From DATEBA01 sp035288045 (GTDB lineage: Bacteria; Actinomycetota; UBA4738; HRBIN12): DNA of 64,000 nt. The DNA is taken from the NCBI GenBank assembly GCA_035288045.1, contig DATEBA010000023.1, positions 6,691-70,690 on the forward strand, written 5' to 3'. Every line of letters begins with the position of its first letter. Position 1 is the stretch's first letter. A program made the translations under genes and the position numbers. Under the pieces are notes generated by a model that was given only the letters and a program-made list of their open reading frames with translations, ran no database searches and had not been told where the DNA came from. Shown here piece by piece: positions 56,907 through 64,000 of the stretch.

Positions 56907-57274
56907 GGCAGCGGTCGCCGCCCGGCGAACCCGGACTCGAGGTCGTGCCAGTGACCCACTCGCGTCTCCCCGAGCCGCCAACACAGGTACACCCGTCGCC
57001 CGTCCAGCTCACCGGGGAAATCCACGAGCCCGGTCTCCGGATCGCGCAGCAGGATCCCGAGCTCCGCGAGGTGCTCGACGTGCCCGCGGAGGGTCCGGAT
57101 GGCGTTCCAGTACTCGGTCCCCTCGTGCCCTCCCCCGTCGGAGGCGACCATCTCCTTGATCCGCTCGCCCGCGCGAAGTACCACCTGTCTCGCCTCGCGG
57201 ATCGCCGGCAGGATCTCCTCCAGCTCGGAGAGCATCGCGTTGGCCTCGTCGACGGAGTACGTGCGCTCGGTCAC
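56903..57274 (-). CDS. DUF2203 family protein
   Basis: A 123-residue protein with the DUF2203 pattern: an N-terminal helical part starting TYSVDEANAMLSELEEILPAI, a middle ...LGILLRDPETGLVDFPGELDGRRVYLCWRLGE and the GHWHDLESGFAGR ending. Function unknown; members are small and soluble. GTG start overlaps the HAD gene stop as GTGA, so it is coupled to both neighbours. Confidence 0.85.
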   Translation of the reverse strand: MTERTYSVDEANAMLSELEEILPAIREARQVVLRAGERIKEMVASDGGGHEGTEYWNAIRTLRGHVEHLAELGILLRDPETGLVDFPGELDGRRVYLCWRLGETRVGHWHDLESGFAGRRPLP

Positions 57275-57972
57275 GGGAGCCCGAGCACCTCCGGGAGCTC
57301 GGCCATCGACGTGATCCTCGTCCCCGGTGCGTTCGGGTACCTCCCGCGCCTGTCGATCAATACAGGGAACATGCCGAGCGCCCGTGCGGGATCGACGTCG
57401 AAGACCGGACTGTCCCCAACGTGAGCGGACTCGCCCGCCTGCACGCCGGCACGATCGAGCGCCAGCTCGAAGATGCGCGGGTCGGGCTTCTCGATCCCCT
57501 CCACGCCGGATATCACCCGCACGTCGAAGAACCTCGCCACGCCCAGAGCGTCGAGGAGCCGCTCCAGCCACTCCTCGAAGTTCGACACCACGCCCAGCGT
57601 GAGCCCGGCGCCGTGCAGCCGCTCGAGCGCCTCCGGCACGTCCTCGAACAGGCCGTAGTTCGCGAGATCGGTGAACTCGGCGTAGAGCTTCTCCGCGAGC
57701 CCGTCGTCGGTTGGGAGGCCGCACTCGCCGAGGAATATCTCGTACACCGATAGCCAGAACGCCCTCGACTTCTCCGGTGACGTGGTCCAAAGCTCGTTCT
57801 CATCCGCCGCCCGCGAGAACCGGTCGGAGACGACGTGTACTCGCTGGAGCAGGAAGGCGGGGTCGACGTGGTGCCCCTCCCGCCGGAGGACCTCAGACAT
57901 GAGCTCCGGGAAGGAGGGGTGGGGGTGCACCAAGGTCTCCCCCGCGTCGAAGAAGACGGCGCGGAATCTCAC
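57271..57972 (-). CDS. HAD superfamily hydrolase
   Basis: A 233-residue phosphatase-like protein with motif I FFDAGETLVHP (catalytic Asp about 8), motif II VVSNFEEW (about 120), a motif III lysine near EGIEKPDPRIF and motif IV VGDSPVFDVDPARALG. The first aspartate is followed by AGE rather than the usual DGT/DxD, so the general-base second Asp is replaced by glycine: DAGET is the known variant of one HAD branch, possibly phosphonatase- or dehalogenase-like. GTG start overlaps coaE by 4 nt. Confidence 0.85.
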   Translation of the reverse strand: MRFRAVFFDAGETLVHPHPSFPELMSEVLRREGHHVDPAFLLQRVHVVSDRFSRAADENELWTTSPEKSRAFWLSVYEIFLGECGLPTDDGLAEKLYAEFTDLANYGLFEDVPEALERLHGAGLTLGVVSNFEEWLERLLDALGVARFFDVRVISGVEGIEKPDPRIFELALDRAGVQAGESAHVGDSPVFDVDPARALGMFPVLIDRRGRYPNAPGTRITSMAELPEVLGLP

Positions 57973-58586
57973 GGCCCGATGATAGGTCGGCGACCGGCTC
58001 GCGCGACGAGATCGCGCCAGAGGCGATTGACCTGAGCCTCGAGCTCGGCGGTTGTGCCGCCGTTGTCGAGGACGAAGTCCGCCTGCTCGGCCTTGTCCTC
58101 GGTGGGCATCTGAGCGGCCATCCTCGCGCGCGCCTCTTCCGCCGGCATTCCCCTCGCTTCGAGCCGAGCCACCTGCGCTTCCGCCGGCGCCGTCACCACC
58201 ACCAGGACGTCGAACTCGGCCCGGCGCCCGGCCTCCACGATCAGCGGCGCGTCGTAGACGACGATCCCACCGGTGTCCCGATGGGGCTCCACGGCTTCCT
58301 CGAACCGCCGGCGGACGTCCGGGTGCACGATGCGTTCGAGTTTCCCGCGCAGAGCCCCGTCGGCGAACACGAGTCGCGCGAGCTTCGCTCGATCGATTTC
58401 GTCGTCCGCTCCGACGATCTCGCGTCCGAACGCCCGGACGACCTCGGCATAGGTGTCGGTCCCCTGGCGCAGGGCGTCGCGCGCGAGCGCGTCGGCATCG
58501 AACACCACGGCACCGCGCTCCGCCAGCATCCCAGCCGCTGTGGACTTGCCCGAGCCGATGCCGCCGGTGAGCCCGACGAGGAGCAC
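57969..58586 (-). CDS. coaE: Dephospho-CoA kinase
   Basis: A 205-residue P-loop kinase for the last step of coenzyme A synthesis: GLTGGIGSGKSTAAGMLAERG (P-loop 6-15), DADALARDA at about 31, the LID region ERIVHPDVRRRFEE, and VYDAPLIVEAG. GTG start lies 6 nt after the rpsA stop. The rpsA-coaE order is common in high-GC Gram-positives. Confidence 0.95.
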   Translation of the reverse strand: MLLVGLTGGIGSGKSTAAGMLAERGAVVFDADALARDALRQGTDTYAEVVRAFGREIVGADDEIDRAKLARLVFADGALRGKLERIVHPDVRRRFEEAVEPHRDTGGIVVYDAPLIVEAGRRAEFDVLVVVTAPAEAQVARLEARGMPAEEARARMAAQMPTEDKAEQADFVLDNGGTTAELEAQVNRLWRDLVARAGRRPIIGP

Positions 58587-58592
58587 GGACGC

Positions 58593-60002
58593 CTAGTCGC
58601 TGCGCCCCTCGCGGCGCTTCAGGTCCTGGAGGATCGCCTCGAGGGAGACGTCTTCTTCCTCCTCCGCCGGGATCGCCGGAGGGACCTCTTCCGCGGTGGG
58701 CTCTGGGCCCGCTTCGGGCTCCGAAGCCGGCTCGGGAACCGCTTCCGGGGCCTCGGCGACTTGCGCGGGCGCCTCGACTACCTCCTCGACTACCTCCTCC
58801 ACTACCTCCTCCACGGCGGCCGGAGGAGCCTCCGCGACCGACGTCTCCGCGGCGGCGATCGCGGCCGCGTCCGGCTCCGGCGCCTGCGCGCCCGGCTCCT
58901 GCTCGGACGCGACCTCCGACTCCGGAGCGATCTCGGGCACGATCTCGGCTATGGGCTCGCTAACGACCTCGGCTAGGTCCCCGGCCTGCCGCATCGACAG
59001 GCTGACGCGGCGCCGGGAGACGTCGACCTCGATCACCTTGGCCCGGACCTCGGTTCCGACCGAGAGCACCTGCTCGGGTGACTCGACGTGCTGGTCGGAG
59101 AGCTCCGAGATGTGCACCAGCCCTTCGACCCCGGGGGCCACGCGAACGAACGCGCCAAACGGAACGAGCTTCGTGACCTGACCGGCGATGATCTCGCCGG
59201 CCTGGTACTTGCGCTCGAACTCCTTCCACGGGTCCTCCTGGGTCGCCTTCAGCGACAGCGACACGCGCTCGCGCTCCAGGTCAACGTCGAGGACCTCGAC
59301 CTCGACCTCCTGGCCGACCGCGACGATCTCGCCCGGATGGTCGACGTGCTTCCACGAGAGCTCGGACACGTGCACGAGGCCGTCGACCCCGCCGAGGTCG
59401 ACGAACGCGCCGAAGTTGACGATGGAGCTCACCGTTCCCTTGCGGCGCTCGCCCTTCTGAAGCGACTCGAGGAACTTCTTGCGGCCCTCGCTCTGCGACT
59501 CCTCGAGGAACGCGCGGCGAGACAGGACGACGTTGTTCCGGTTGCGGTCGAGCTCGATGATCTTGCACTCGAGCTCGGTCCCGACGAACGGCTGGAGATC
59601 GCGGACGCGGCGCAGGTCGACGAGGGACGCCGGCAGGAACCCGCGGAGACCGATGTCGAGGATCAGCCCGCCCTTCACGACCTCGATGACCGGACCCTTG
59701 ATCGTCTGGCCCGACGCCATGACCTCCTCGATCCGGCCCCAGGCGCGCTCGTACTGCGCGCGCTTCTTGGAGAGGATCAGGCGGCCCTCCTTGTCCTCCT
59801 TCTGGAGCACGAGAGCCTCGATATGGTCGCCGACCTTCACCACCTGGGAGGGGTCGACGTCGTGGCGGATCGACAGCTCCTTCGAGGGGATCACGCCCTC
59901 GGACTTGTAGCCGATGTCCAGGAGGACCTCGTCCCGATCGATCTTGACGATCTCGCCTTCCAGGATGTCCCCCTCCTTGAAGTCGCGGAGGGAGGCCTCC
60001 AT
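58593..60002 (-). CDS. rpsA: 30S ribosomal protein S1
   Basis: From the ATG at 60002, 469 residues with four S1 domains: about 12-80 (EGEIVKIDRDEVLLDIGYKSEG), 100-165, 183-252 (GTVSSIVNFGAFVDLGGVDGLVHVSELS) and 268-338, then an acidic Ala/Glu/Pro tail with repeats of EEVV (about 400-415). S1 brings mRNA to the ribosome. GAGGAG lies 12 nt before the ATG. Nineteen in-frame codons upstream (IADNEQKTDDLTPEEL...) resemble the usual S1 N-terminus but have no standard start; an ATA at 60059 would be the only candidate, so an atypical start is possible. Confidence 0.95.
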   Translation of the reverse strand: MEASLRDFKEGDILEGEIVKIDRDEVLLDIGYKSEGVIPSKELSIRHDVDPSQVVKVGDHIEALVLQKEDKEGRLILSKKRAQYERAWGRIEEVMASGQTIKGPVIEVVKGGLILDIGLRGFLPASLVDLRRVRDLQPFVGTELECKIIELDRNRNNVVLSRRAFLEESQSEGRKKFLESLQKGERRKGTVSSIVNFGAFVDLGGVDGLVHVSELSWKHVDHPGEIVAVGQEVEVEVLDVDLERERVSLSLKATQEDPWKEFERKYQAGEIIAGQVTKLVPFGAFVRVAPGVEGLVHISELSDQHVESPEQVLSVGTEVRAKVIEVDVSRRRVSLSMRQAGDLAEVVSEPIAEIVPEIAPESEVASEQEPGAQAPEPDAAAIAAAETSVAEAPPAAVEEVVEEVVEEVVEAPAQVAEAPEAVPEPASEPEAGPEPTAEEVPPAIPAEEEEDVSLEAILQDLKRREGRSD

Positions 60003-60093
60003 GGCTTCGATCAGCTCCTCGGGAGTGAGGTCGTCGGTCTTCTGCTCGTTGTCCGCTATGTCGGATCAGCCCCTTCCTGCGCGCACGCCTCTC

Positions 60094-60114
60094 CCCACCA
60101 CGCGAGGAGGTGGG
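60094..60114 (-). terminator. Hairpin in the polA-rpsA gap
   Basis: CCCACC and GGTGGG arms with a 9-nt loop, in the 188-nt gap between polA and rpsA, 92 nt before the rpsA ATG. It lacks a U-tract, so it could be a polA terminator or a leader hairpin for S1 autoregulation, as known for rpsA leaders in other bacteria. Confidence 0.3.
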
Positions 60115-60190
60115 CAGTGCCGTGCGGCCAGGAGATGGTAGTCGGGTGCCGGAAACTCCGTCAATCGAACGCGCAGGTCAGAGGGGACCT

Positions 60191-62830
60191 TCAGTGCCCC
60201 TCGGGCGCGGCCTCGGCCCAGTTCGGCCCCCACCCGATGTCGGCTCGGAGGGGCACGGTGAGGTCGTACGCGTGCTCCATCCGATCGCGGACGAGCTCGG
60301 CGGCCTCCTCGACCCTTGCGGCCTCGACCTCGAAGACGAGCTCGTCGTGAACGGTGAGAAGCATCCGGCAGGCAGGCATCCGTTCCTCGAGCGCGCGGTC
60401 GACGGTGATCATCGCCAGCTTGAAGACGTCGCTCGCGCTCCCTTGGATCGGCGCGTTCAGCGCCTGGCGCCGGCCGAGGTCGCGGACGCGGGGGTTCGCG
60501 GCTTGGAGTTCGGGGATGTACCGGCGCCGGCCGAGGAGCGTCTCGGTGAAGCCCTCCGCGGCCGCCCGTGCCACCTGCCTGTCCAGGTATTCGCGGATGC
60601 TCGGGAACCCCTCGAAGTAGGCGTCCATGATCTCCTGAGCCTCGTCGGGAGCGATCTCGAGCCTCGTCGCGAGCCCGAAGGCGTTCATCCCGTAGGCCAG
60701 ACCGTAGTTCACCGCCTTCGCTCGGCGTCGAAGCTCCGCGTCCACTCTGTCCTCCGGCACACCGAACACCTTGGACGCCGTCGCGGAGTGGACGTCGGCA
60801 CCGGATGCGAACGCCTCGCCCAGCCCCTCGTCCGACGAGAGGTGGGCGAGCACGCGCAGCTCGATCTGCGAGTAGTCGGCGACGAGCAGCACCTGGTCGG
60901 GGGAACCAGGGACGAAGGCGCGGCGGATCTGCCTCCCCAGCTCGCTCCTGATCGGGATGTTCTGGAGGTTCGGGTCCGAGGACGAGAGCCTCCCCGTCGC
61001 GGCGCCCGTCTGGTTGAACGTCGTGTGGACGCGGTCGTCGGCGCCGACCTGCCGCGGCAGGGCTTCAAGATACGTCGAGTTCAGCTTGTCGAGCTCGCGC
61101 CAGGAGAGAAGCGCGTCCACGATCGGGTGCTGGTCGCGCAGCTTCTCGAGGACGCTGGCATCCGTCGAGAGCTGCCCCTTCGGCGTCCGCTTCCCCGGGG
61201 AGAGCCGGAGCTTCTCGTAGAGGATCGCCCGCAGCTGCGGCGGCGAGTTCAGGTTGAAGTCTTCGCCGGCGTGCCGGTAGATCTCGGACTGGAGCGTCGC
61301 CATCCGGTCGCGGACGCCCTCGGCCATCTCCTCGAGGTAGCCGATGTCGAGGGCTATGCCCCGCGCCTCCATGCGAGCTAACACGGACGACAGCGGTAGC
61401 TCGACGTCCTCCAGCAGAGACCGGAGGCCGGCCTTGTCGATCCGCTCGTCGAGCGCCGGCGCGAGGAGGGCCACCGCGGCTGCCTCCGCCGCAACAACCC
61501 GCCACGGTTCCTCGCCGAAGAGCTGGCCCTCGGTCTCCCCCTCGACGGTCGCGAGGACGTTGGTGCCCAGGTAGGGCTCGCACAGCTCGTCGAGCGAATA
61601 GCTCGCCGTGGCCGGGTCGAGGAGGTAGCCGGCCAACATCGTGTCGGACGTGACACCGGCAAGGACCACGCCGTTCGCGAGCAAGGCGCGCTCGAGTGCC
61701 TTCGCATCGTGCGCCCACTTCGACGCTCCGGCGTCCGCCAGGAACTCCGAAGCGGGATCGAGATCGTGCAGCTCGGCGTACGTGGCCTGCCCGCCGCCCG
61801 CCGAGACCGCGATCCCCCGAACCATCGTTCCCTCCGCGTCCAGCCGCACGCCCTTTGGTGCGTCTCCCGCCAAGAGCGCGGCCAGCTCCTTCGCCGAGGC
61901 CCGTCCCAGGTCGAGCTCGGCGAGCTCCAGGACCGGTTTGCCCGCTCGCCCTATCTCCTCGAGCCGCTCCAGGAGAGAGCGGAATTCGAGCGAGGTGAAG
62001 AGGCGGCGGATCTCACCGATGTCCCACTCCCCCATCCGGCAGTCCTCAGGCTCTACGTCCAGATCGAGGTCGGTCTCGAGACGCGCGAGGTCCTTGTTCA
62101 TCGAGAGCTGCTCGCCGGCCGCCTGGATCGAGCCGCGGAGCCTCCCTTTCAGCTCCTCGGTACGCTCGATCAGCGCCTCGACCGACCCGAACTCCTGCAC
62201 GAGTTTGGACGCGGTCTTCTCGCCGACGCCCGGCACGCCGGGGATGTTGTCGGACGCGTCGCCCTTCAGGGCCACGTAATCGAGGTACTTGGCGGGTGGC
62301 AACCCGAAGCGCTCCTTCACCGCCCGCTCGTCGTAGAGGACTATGTCGGAGATCCCCTTGCGGTTGAACATCACCGTGATCCCTGGACGCACCAGCTGGA
62401 AGAAGTCCCGGTCGGCCGTGACGATGACGACCTCGAGCCCTCGCTCGACCGCGCGGACCGCGAGCGTCGCGATCGCGTCGTCGGCCTCGTGGCCCTCGAT
62501 CCCGACGACCGGAACGCCGAGCGTACCCAGAACCTCGTCGATGAGCCCGAGCTGCTGTCGGAACTCGTCGGGCGCCTCCGGGCGGCCCGCCTTGTAGTCG
62601 GCGTACTTCTCGAGGCGCACGGTCGGCGCCCCCACGTCCCAGGCCACGGCGATCAGGTCGGGCTTCTCCTCCCCGAGCAGCTTGATGAGCATCGACGTGA
62701 ACCCGTAGACGGCGTTCGTCACCTGCCCCGTGCTCGTCGCGAGAGACGTCGGCAGCGCGAAGAAGGCGCGATACGCGAGGCTGTGCCCGTCGAGGAGGAA
62801 CAGACGCTTGGAGGGATCGCCTTCGGCCAC
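60191..62830 (-). CDS. polA: DNA polymerase I
   Basis: An 879-residue repair and Okazaki-fragment polymerase. The 5'-nuclease domain is about 1-290 (LFLLDGHSLAYRAFFALP, TADRDFFQLV), the middle 3'-exonuclease-like domain about 310-470 lacks the DxE metal motif (VRLDAEGT instead), so proofreading is probably lost, and the polymerase domain holds motif A DYSQIELRVLAHLS, the O-helix KAVNYGLAYGMNAFG and motif C VHDELVFEV. Tyrosine at the O-helix position suggests weak discrimination against dideoxynucleotides. GTG at 62830; the frame runs on to 63583 over the FTR1 gene, which is rejected. Confidence 0.97.
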   Translation of the reverse strand: MAEGDPSKRLFLLDGHSLAYRAFFALPTSLATSTGQVTNAVYGFTSMLIKLLGEEKPDLIAVAWDVGAPTVRLEKYADYKAGRPEAPDEFRQQLGLIDEVLGTLGVPVVGIEGHEADDAIATLAVRAVERGLEVVIVTADRDFFQLVRPGITVMFNRKGISDIVLYDERAVKERFGLPPAKYLDYVALKGDASDNIPGVPGVGEKTASKLVQEFGSVEALIERTEELKGRLRGSIQAAGEQLSMNKDLARLETDLDLDVEPEDCRMGEWDIGEIRRLFTSLEFRSLLERLEEIGRAGKPVLELAELDLGRASAKELAALLAGDAPKGVRLDAEGTMVRGIAVSAGGGQATYAELHDLDPASEFLADAGASKWAHDAKALERALLANGVVLAGVTSDTMLAGYLLDPATASYSLDELCEPYLGTNVLATVEGETEGQLFGEEPWRVVAAEAAAVALLAPALDERIDKAGLRSLLEDVELPLSSVLARMEARGIALDIGYLEEMAEGVRDRMATLQSEIYRHAGEDFNLNSPPQLRAILYEKLRLSPGKRTPKGQLSTDASVLEKLRDQHPIVDALLSWRELDKLNSTYLEALPRQVGADDRVHTTFNQTGAATGRLSSSDPNLQNIPIRSELGRQIRRAFVPGSPDQVLLVADYSQIELRVLAHLSSDEGLGEAFASGADVHSATASKVFGVPEDRVDAELRRRAKAVNYGLAYGMNAFGLATRLEIAPDEAQEIMDAYFEGFPSIREYLDRQVARAAAEGFTETLLGRRRYIPELQAANPRVRDLGRRQALNAPIQGSASDVFKLAMITVDRALEERMPACRMLLTVHDELVFEVEAARVEEAAELVRDRMEHAYDLTVPLRADIGWGPNWAEAAPEGH

Positions 62831-62882
62831 CTCGCGGATTCTAGTGGGCGGGTGCGACGTGGCCCGCGCGCGCGTTGACGTG

Positions 62883-62905
62883 AATCCGACTTCGAAAGTA
62901 GGATT
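62883..62905. promoter_or_regulatory. 23-bp palindrome in the polA/iron-permease divergent promoter
   Basis: AATCC-n-ACTT-n3-AAGT-n-GGATT, nine of eleven pairs symmetric, with its centre 63 nt before the iron permease TTG and 55 nt before the polA GTG. Its size and place fit a metalloregulator operator (Fur/DtxR style), but the arms do not match the common consensus of either. Confidence 0.45.
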
Positions 62906-62965
62906 TCGCCCGTCGTACAGCGGCCTCCTCAACGTGTGTTGGGGAGCGCACGAGAGGAGAACCGG

Positions 62966-63832
62966 TTGGGCGCCGCGCTCTTGATCACGCTGAGAGAGGG
63001 CCTCGAGGCCGCCCTCATCATCTCCATCATCCTCGCGTACCTGCGCCATCTGAACAGGCCCGACCGACGTCCGGTCGTTTGGTGGGGCGCCGGCATCGCG
63101 ATCGCCGCCAGCTTCGTCGCGGCGTGGGTGATCTTCCAGGTCGCCGGCGAGCTCGATGAGGAAGCCGAGGAGATCTTCGAGGGGGTGGCGACCCTTACCG
63201 CCGTCGGCGTCCTCACGTGGATGATCTTCTGGATGCGAAGACAGGGCGCCAAGATCCGCTCCGAGCTGCAGCAGCGCGTCGACACCGCGCTCTTGGGCGG
63301 GGGCATCGCGTTGGCCGGCCTCGCGTTCGTCGTCGTTCTCCGCGAGGGGCTCGAGACCGCTCTCTTCGTGTTCGCCGCCACGAAGGCGACCGCGGTCGGA
63401 ACGGGCAGCGCGGCGGCGCAGGTGCTCGGCGCGTTCCTCGGGCTCGGCGCTGCCGCGGTCCTTGGCTACCTGATCTACCGCGGCGGCATCCGGCTCGACC
63501 TGCGGACGTTCTTCCGCGTGACGGGCCTGTTGCTCCTCGTGGTCGCAGCCGGGTTGTTCGCATTCTCCGTGCACGAGCTCCAAGAGGTCGGGTGGCTGCC
63601 TTTCCTCGACGGGCAGGCGTTCGACATCTCCGGGACGCTCTCCGACCAGAGCGGCTTCGGTGCGATCCTCCGCGCGCTGATCGGCTACCAGGACGCCCCG
63701 ACGGTGCTCGAGCTCGGTGCGGGGATCGCCTACCTAGTCGTTACCGGCGCGCTTTTCCTGCGGGGGCCGGCCCCGACTCCCACGCGCGCCGTGGCCGCAT
63801 CGGACGCGCCTTCCGTCGGCGCCGGGGGCTGA
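62966..63832 (+). CDS. FTR1-family iron permease
   Basis: A 288-residue membrane protein with seven helices and the two REGLE motifs that bind iron during transport: REGLEAALII (about 9) and REGLETALFV (about 125). It takes up oxidised ferrous/ferric iron, as EfeU does. The TTG at 62966 has GAGAGGAGAACC 6-10 nt upstream; the GTG at 62936 in the same frame has none. No efeO or efeB follows: the next gene is a DUF554 protein. Confidence 0.88.
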   Translation: MGAALLITLREGLEAALIISIILAYLRHLNRPDRRPVVWWGAGIAIAASFVAAWVIFQVAGELDEEAEEIFEGVATLTAVGVLTWMIFWMRRQGAKIRSELQQRVDTALLGGGIALAGLAFVVVLREGLETALFVFAATKATAVGTGSAAAQVLGAFLGLGAAAVLGYLIYRGGIRLDLRTFFRVTGLLLLVVAAGLFAFSVHELQEVGWLPFLDGQAFDISGTLSDQSGFGAILRALIGYQDAPTVLELGAGIAYLVVTGALFLRGPAPTPTRAVAASDAPSVGAGG

Positions 63833-63855
63833 GCTTCCCGGTAGGCTTCGGGTCC

Positions 63856-64000
63856 GTGCACGTCACCGGCACCCTGATCAACGTCGTGACCGTGCTCCTA
63901 GGAACGGCCCTCGGGAGCCTCTTCGGCTCACGGCTCCCCGAGCGGATACGCGAAACGGTGATGCACGCCCTCGGCATCGCCACCCTCGTTATCGGGTTCG
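63856..64000 (+). CDS. DUF554 membrane protein (5' part, cut by window end)
   Basis: The first 48 codons from the GTG at 63856 are visible (VTGTLINVVTVLLGTALG, then a GSRLPERIRETVMHALG segment and VIGF). This is the DUF554/YdfK pattern: two short helices around a polar loop at the start of a seven-helix membrane protein. The rest lies beyond the window. It comes 24 nt after the iron permease and may form an operon with it. Confidence 0.75.
   Translation, partial: MHVTGTLINVVTVLLGTALGSLFGSRLPERIRETVMHALGIATLVIGF

Noticed and set aside
58760..58820. Short tandem repeat that might be a CRISPR or regulatory repeat
   Set aside because: It is a run of GAGGTAGTGGAG-type codons that encodes the Glu-Val repeat in the acidic tail of ribosomal protein S1. 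No spacers are present.
62831..63583. N-terminal extension of polA by 251 codons
   Set aside because: It would cover the iron permease gene on the other strand, which has two REGLE motifs. Polymerase I normally starts at the 5'-nuclease strand, as it does from the GTG at 62830.

Overview
High-GC bacterial chromosome segment from an actinomycetote. The diagnostic block is a complete Pup-proteasome locus (pafBC, pafA, prcA, prcB, pup, dop, mpa) in the same neighbourhood order as mycobacteria: tatA/tatC on one side and the tRNA m1A58 methyltransferase trmI on the other. Other high-GC Gram-positive neighbourhoods are rpsA-coaE, uvrC-rapZ, gap-pgk-tpiA and polA-rpsA. Class cannot be fixed from sequence alone; several departures from the usual order point to a deep, non-model lineage. 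Most genes lie on the minus strand.

Layout. 1-5.1 kb: lipid/diacylglycerol-kinase-like gene (cut by the window edge), membrane protein, tatC, tatA, a zinc-ribbon protein, pafC and pafB. 5.1-7.4 kb (plus): DUF3866, DUF202 and alpha/beta hydrolase genes. 7.4-17.1 kb: pafA-prcA-prcB-pup-dop-mpa, trmI, a natural fusion of a TtuB-like sulfur carrier to TtuA, and a lipoprotein HtrA protease. 17.1-23.8 kb: a one-carbon catabolic island with two DmdA-like folate-dependent demethylases, MetF, a MetV-like zinc protein, an oxygenase that has lost its Rieske domain, and an amidohydrolase. 23.9-28.9 kb: accessory, partly decayed DNA with three frameshifted remnants (PD40 propeller, acyltransferase-3, ANTAR), plus SDR, CPBP protease and ABM-type genes. 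28.9-35.1 kb: tRNA-Leu(GAG), secG and a peptide ABC transporter operon. 35.2-39.4 kb: glycolytic operon gap-pgk-tpiA-apgM. 39.5-52.4 kb: rapZ, uvrC, propeller-cupredoxin lipoprotein, uvrA, chrA, small genes, amidohydrolase and uvrB. 52.5-55.9 kb: polar amino acid ABC transporter with two paralogous binding proteins. 55.9-62.8 kb: dehydrogenase, DUF2203, HAD, coaE, rpsA, polA. 62.9-64 kb: FTR1 iron permease and the start of a DUF554 protein.

Functional themes. Regulated proteolysis, its DNA-damage regulator PafBC and the whole UvrABC excinuclease sit in one window. The trmI/UBL-TtuA pair suggests a coupled T-loop tRNA modification (m1A58 with 2-thiolation at position 54), placed beside a Pup system whose Pup already ends in Gly-Gly-Glu. 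The folate demethylation island probably feeds methyl groups from a methylated S-, N- or O-compound into methylene-THF. Frequent 1-8 nt stop/start overlaps (ATGA, GTGA, TAGTG, TGATG) indicate tightly coupled operons.
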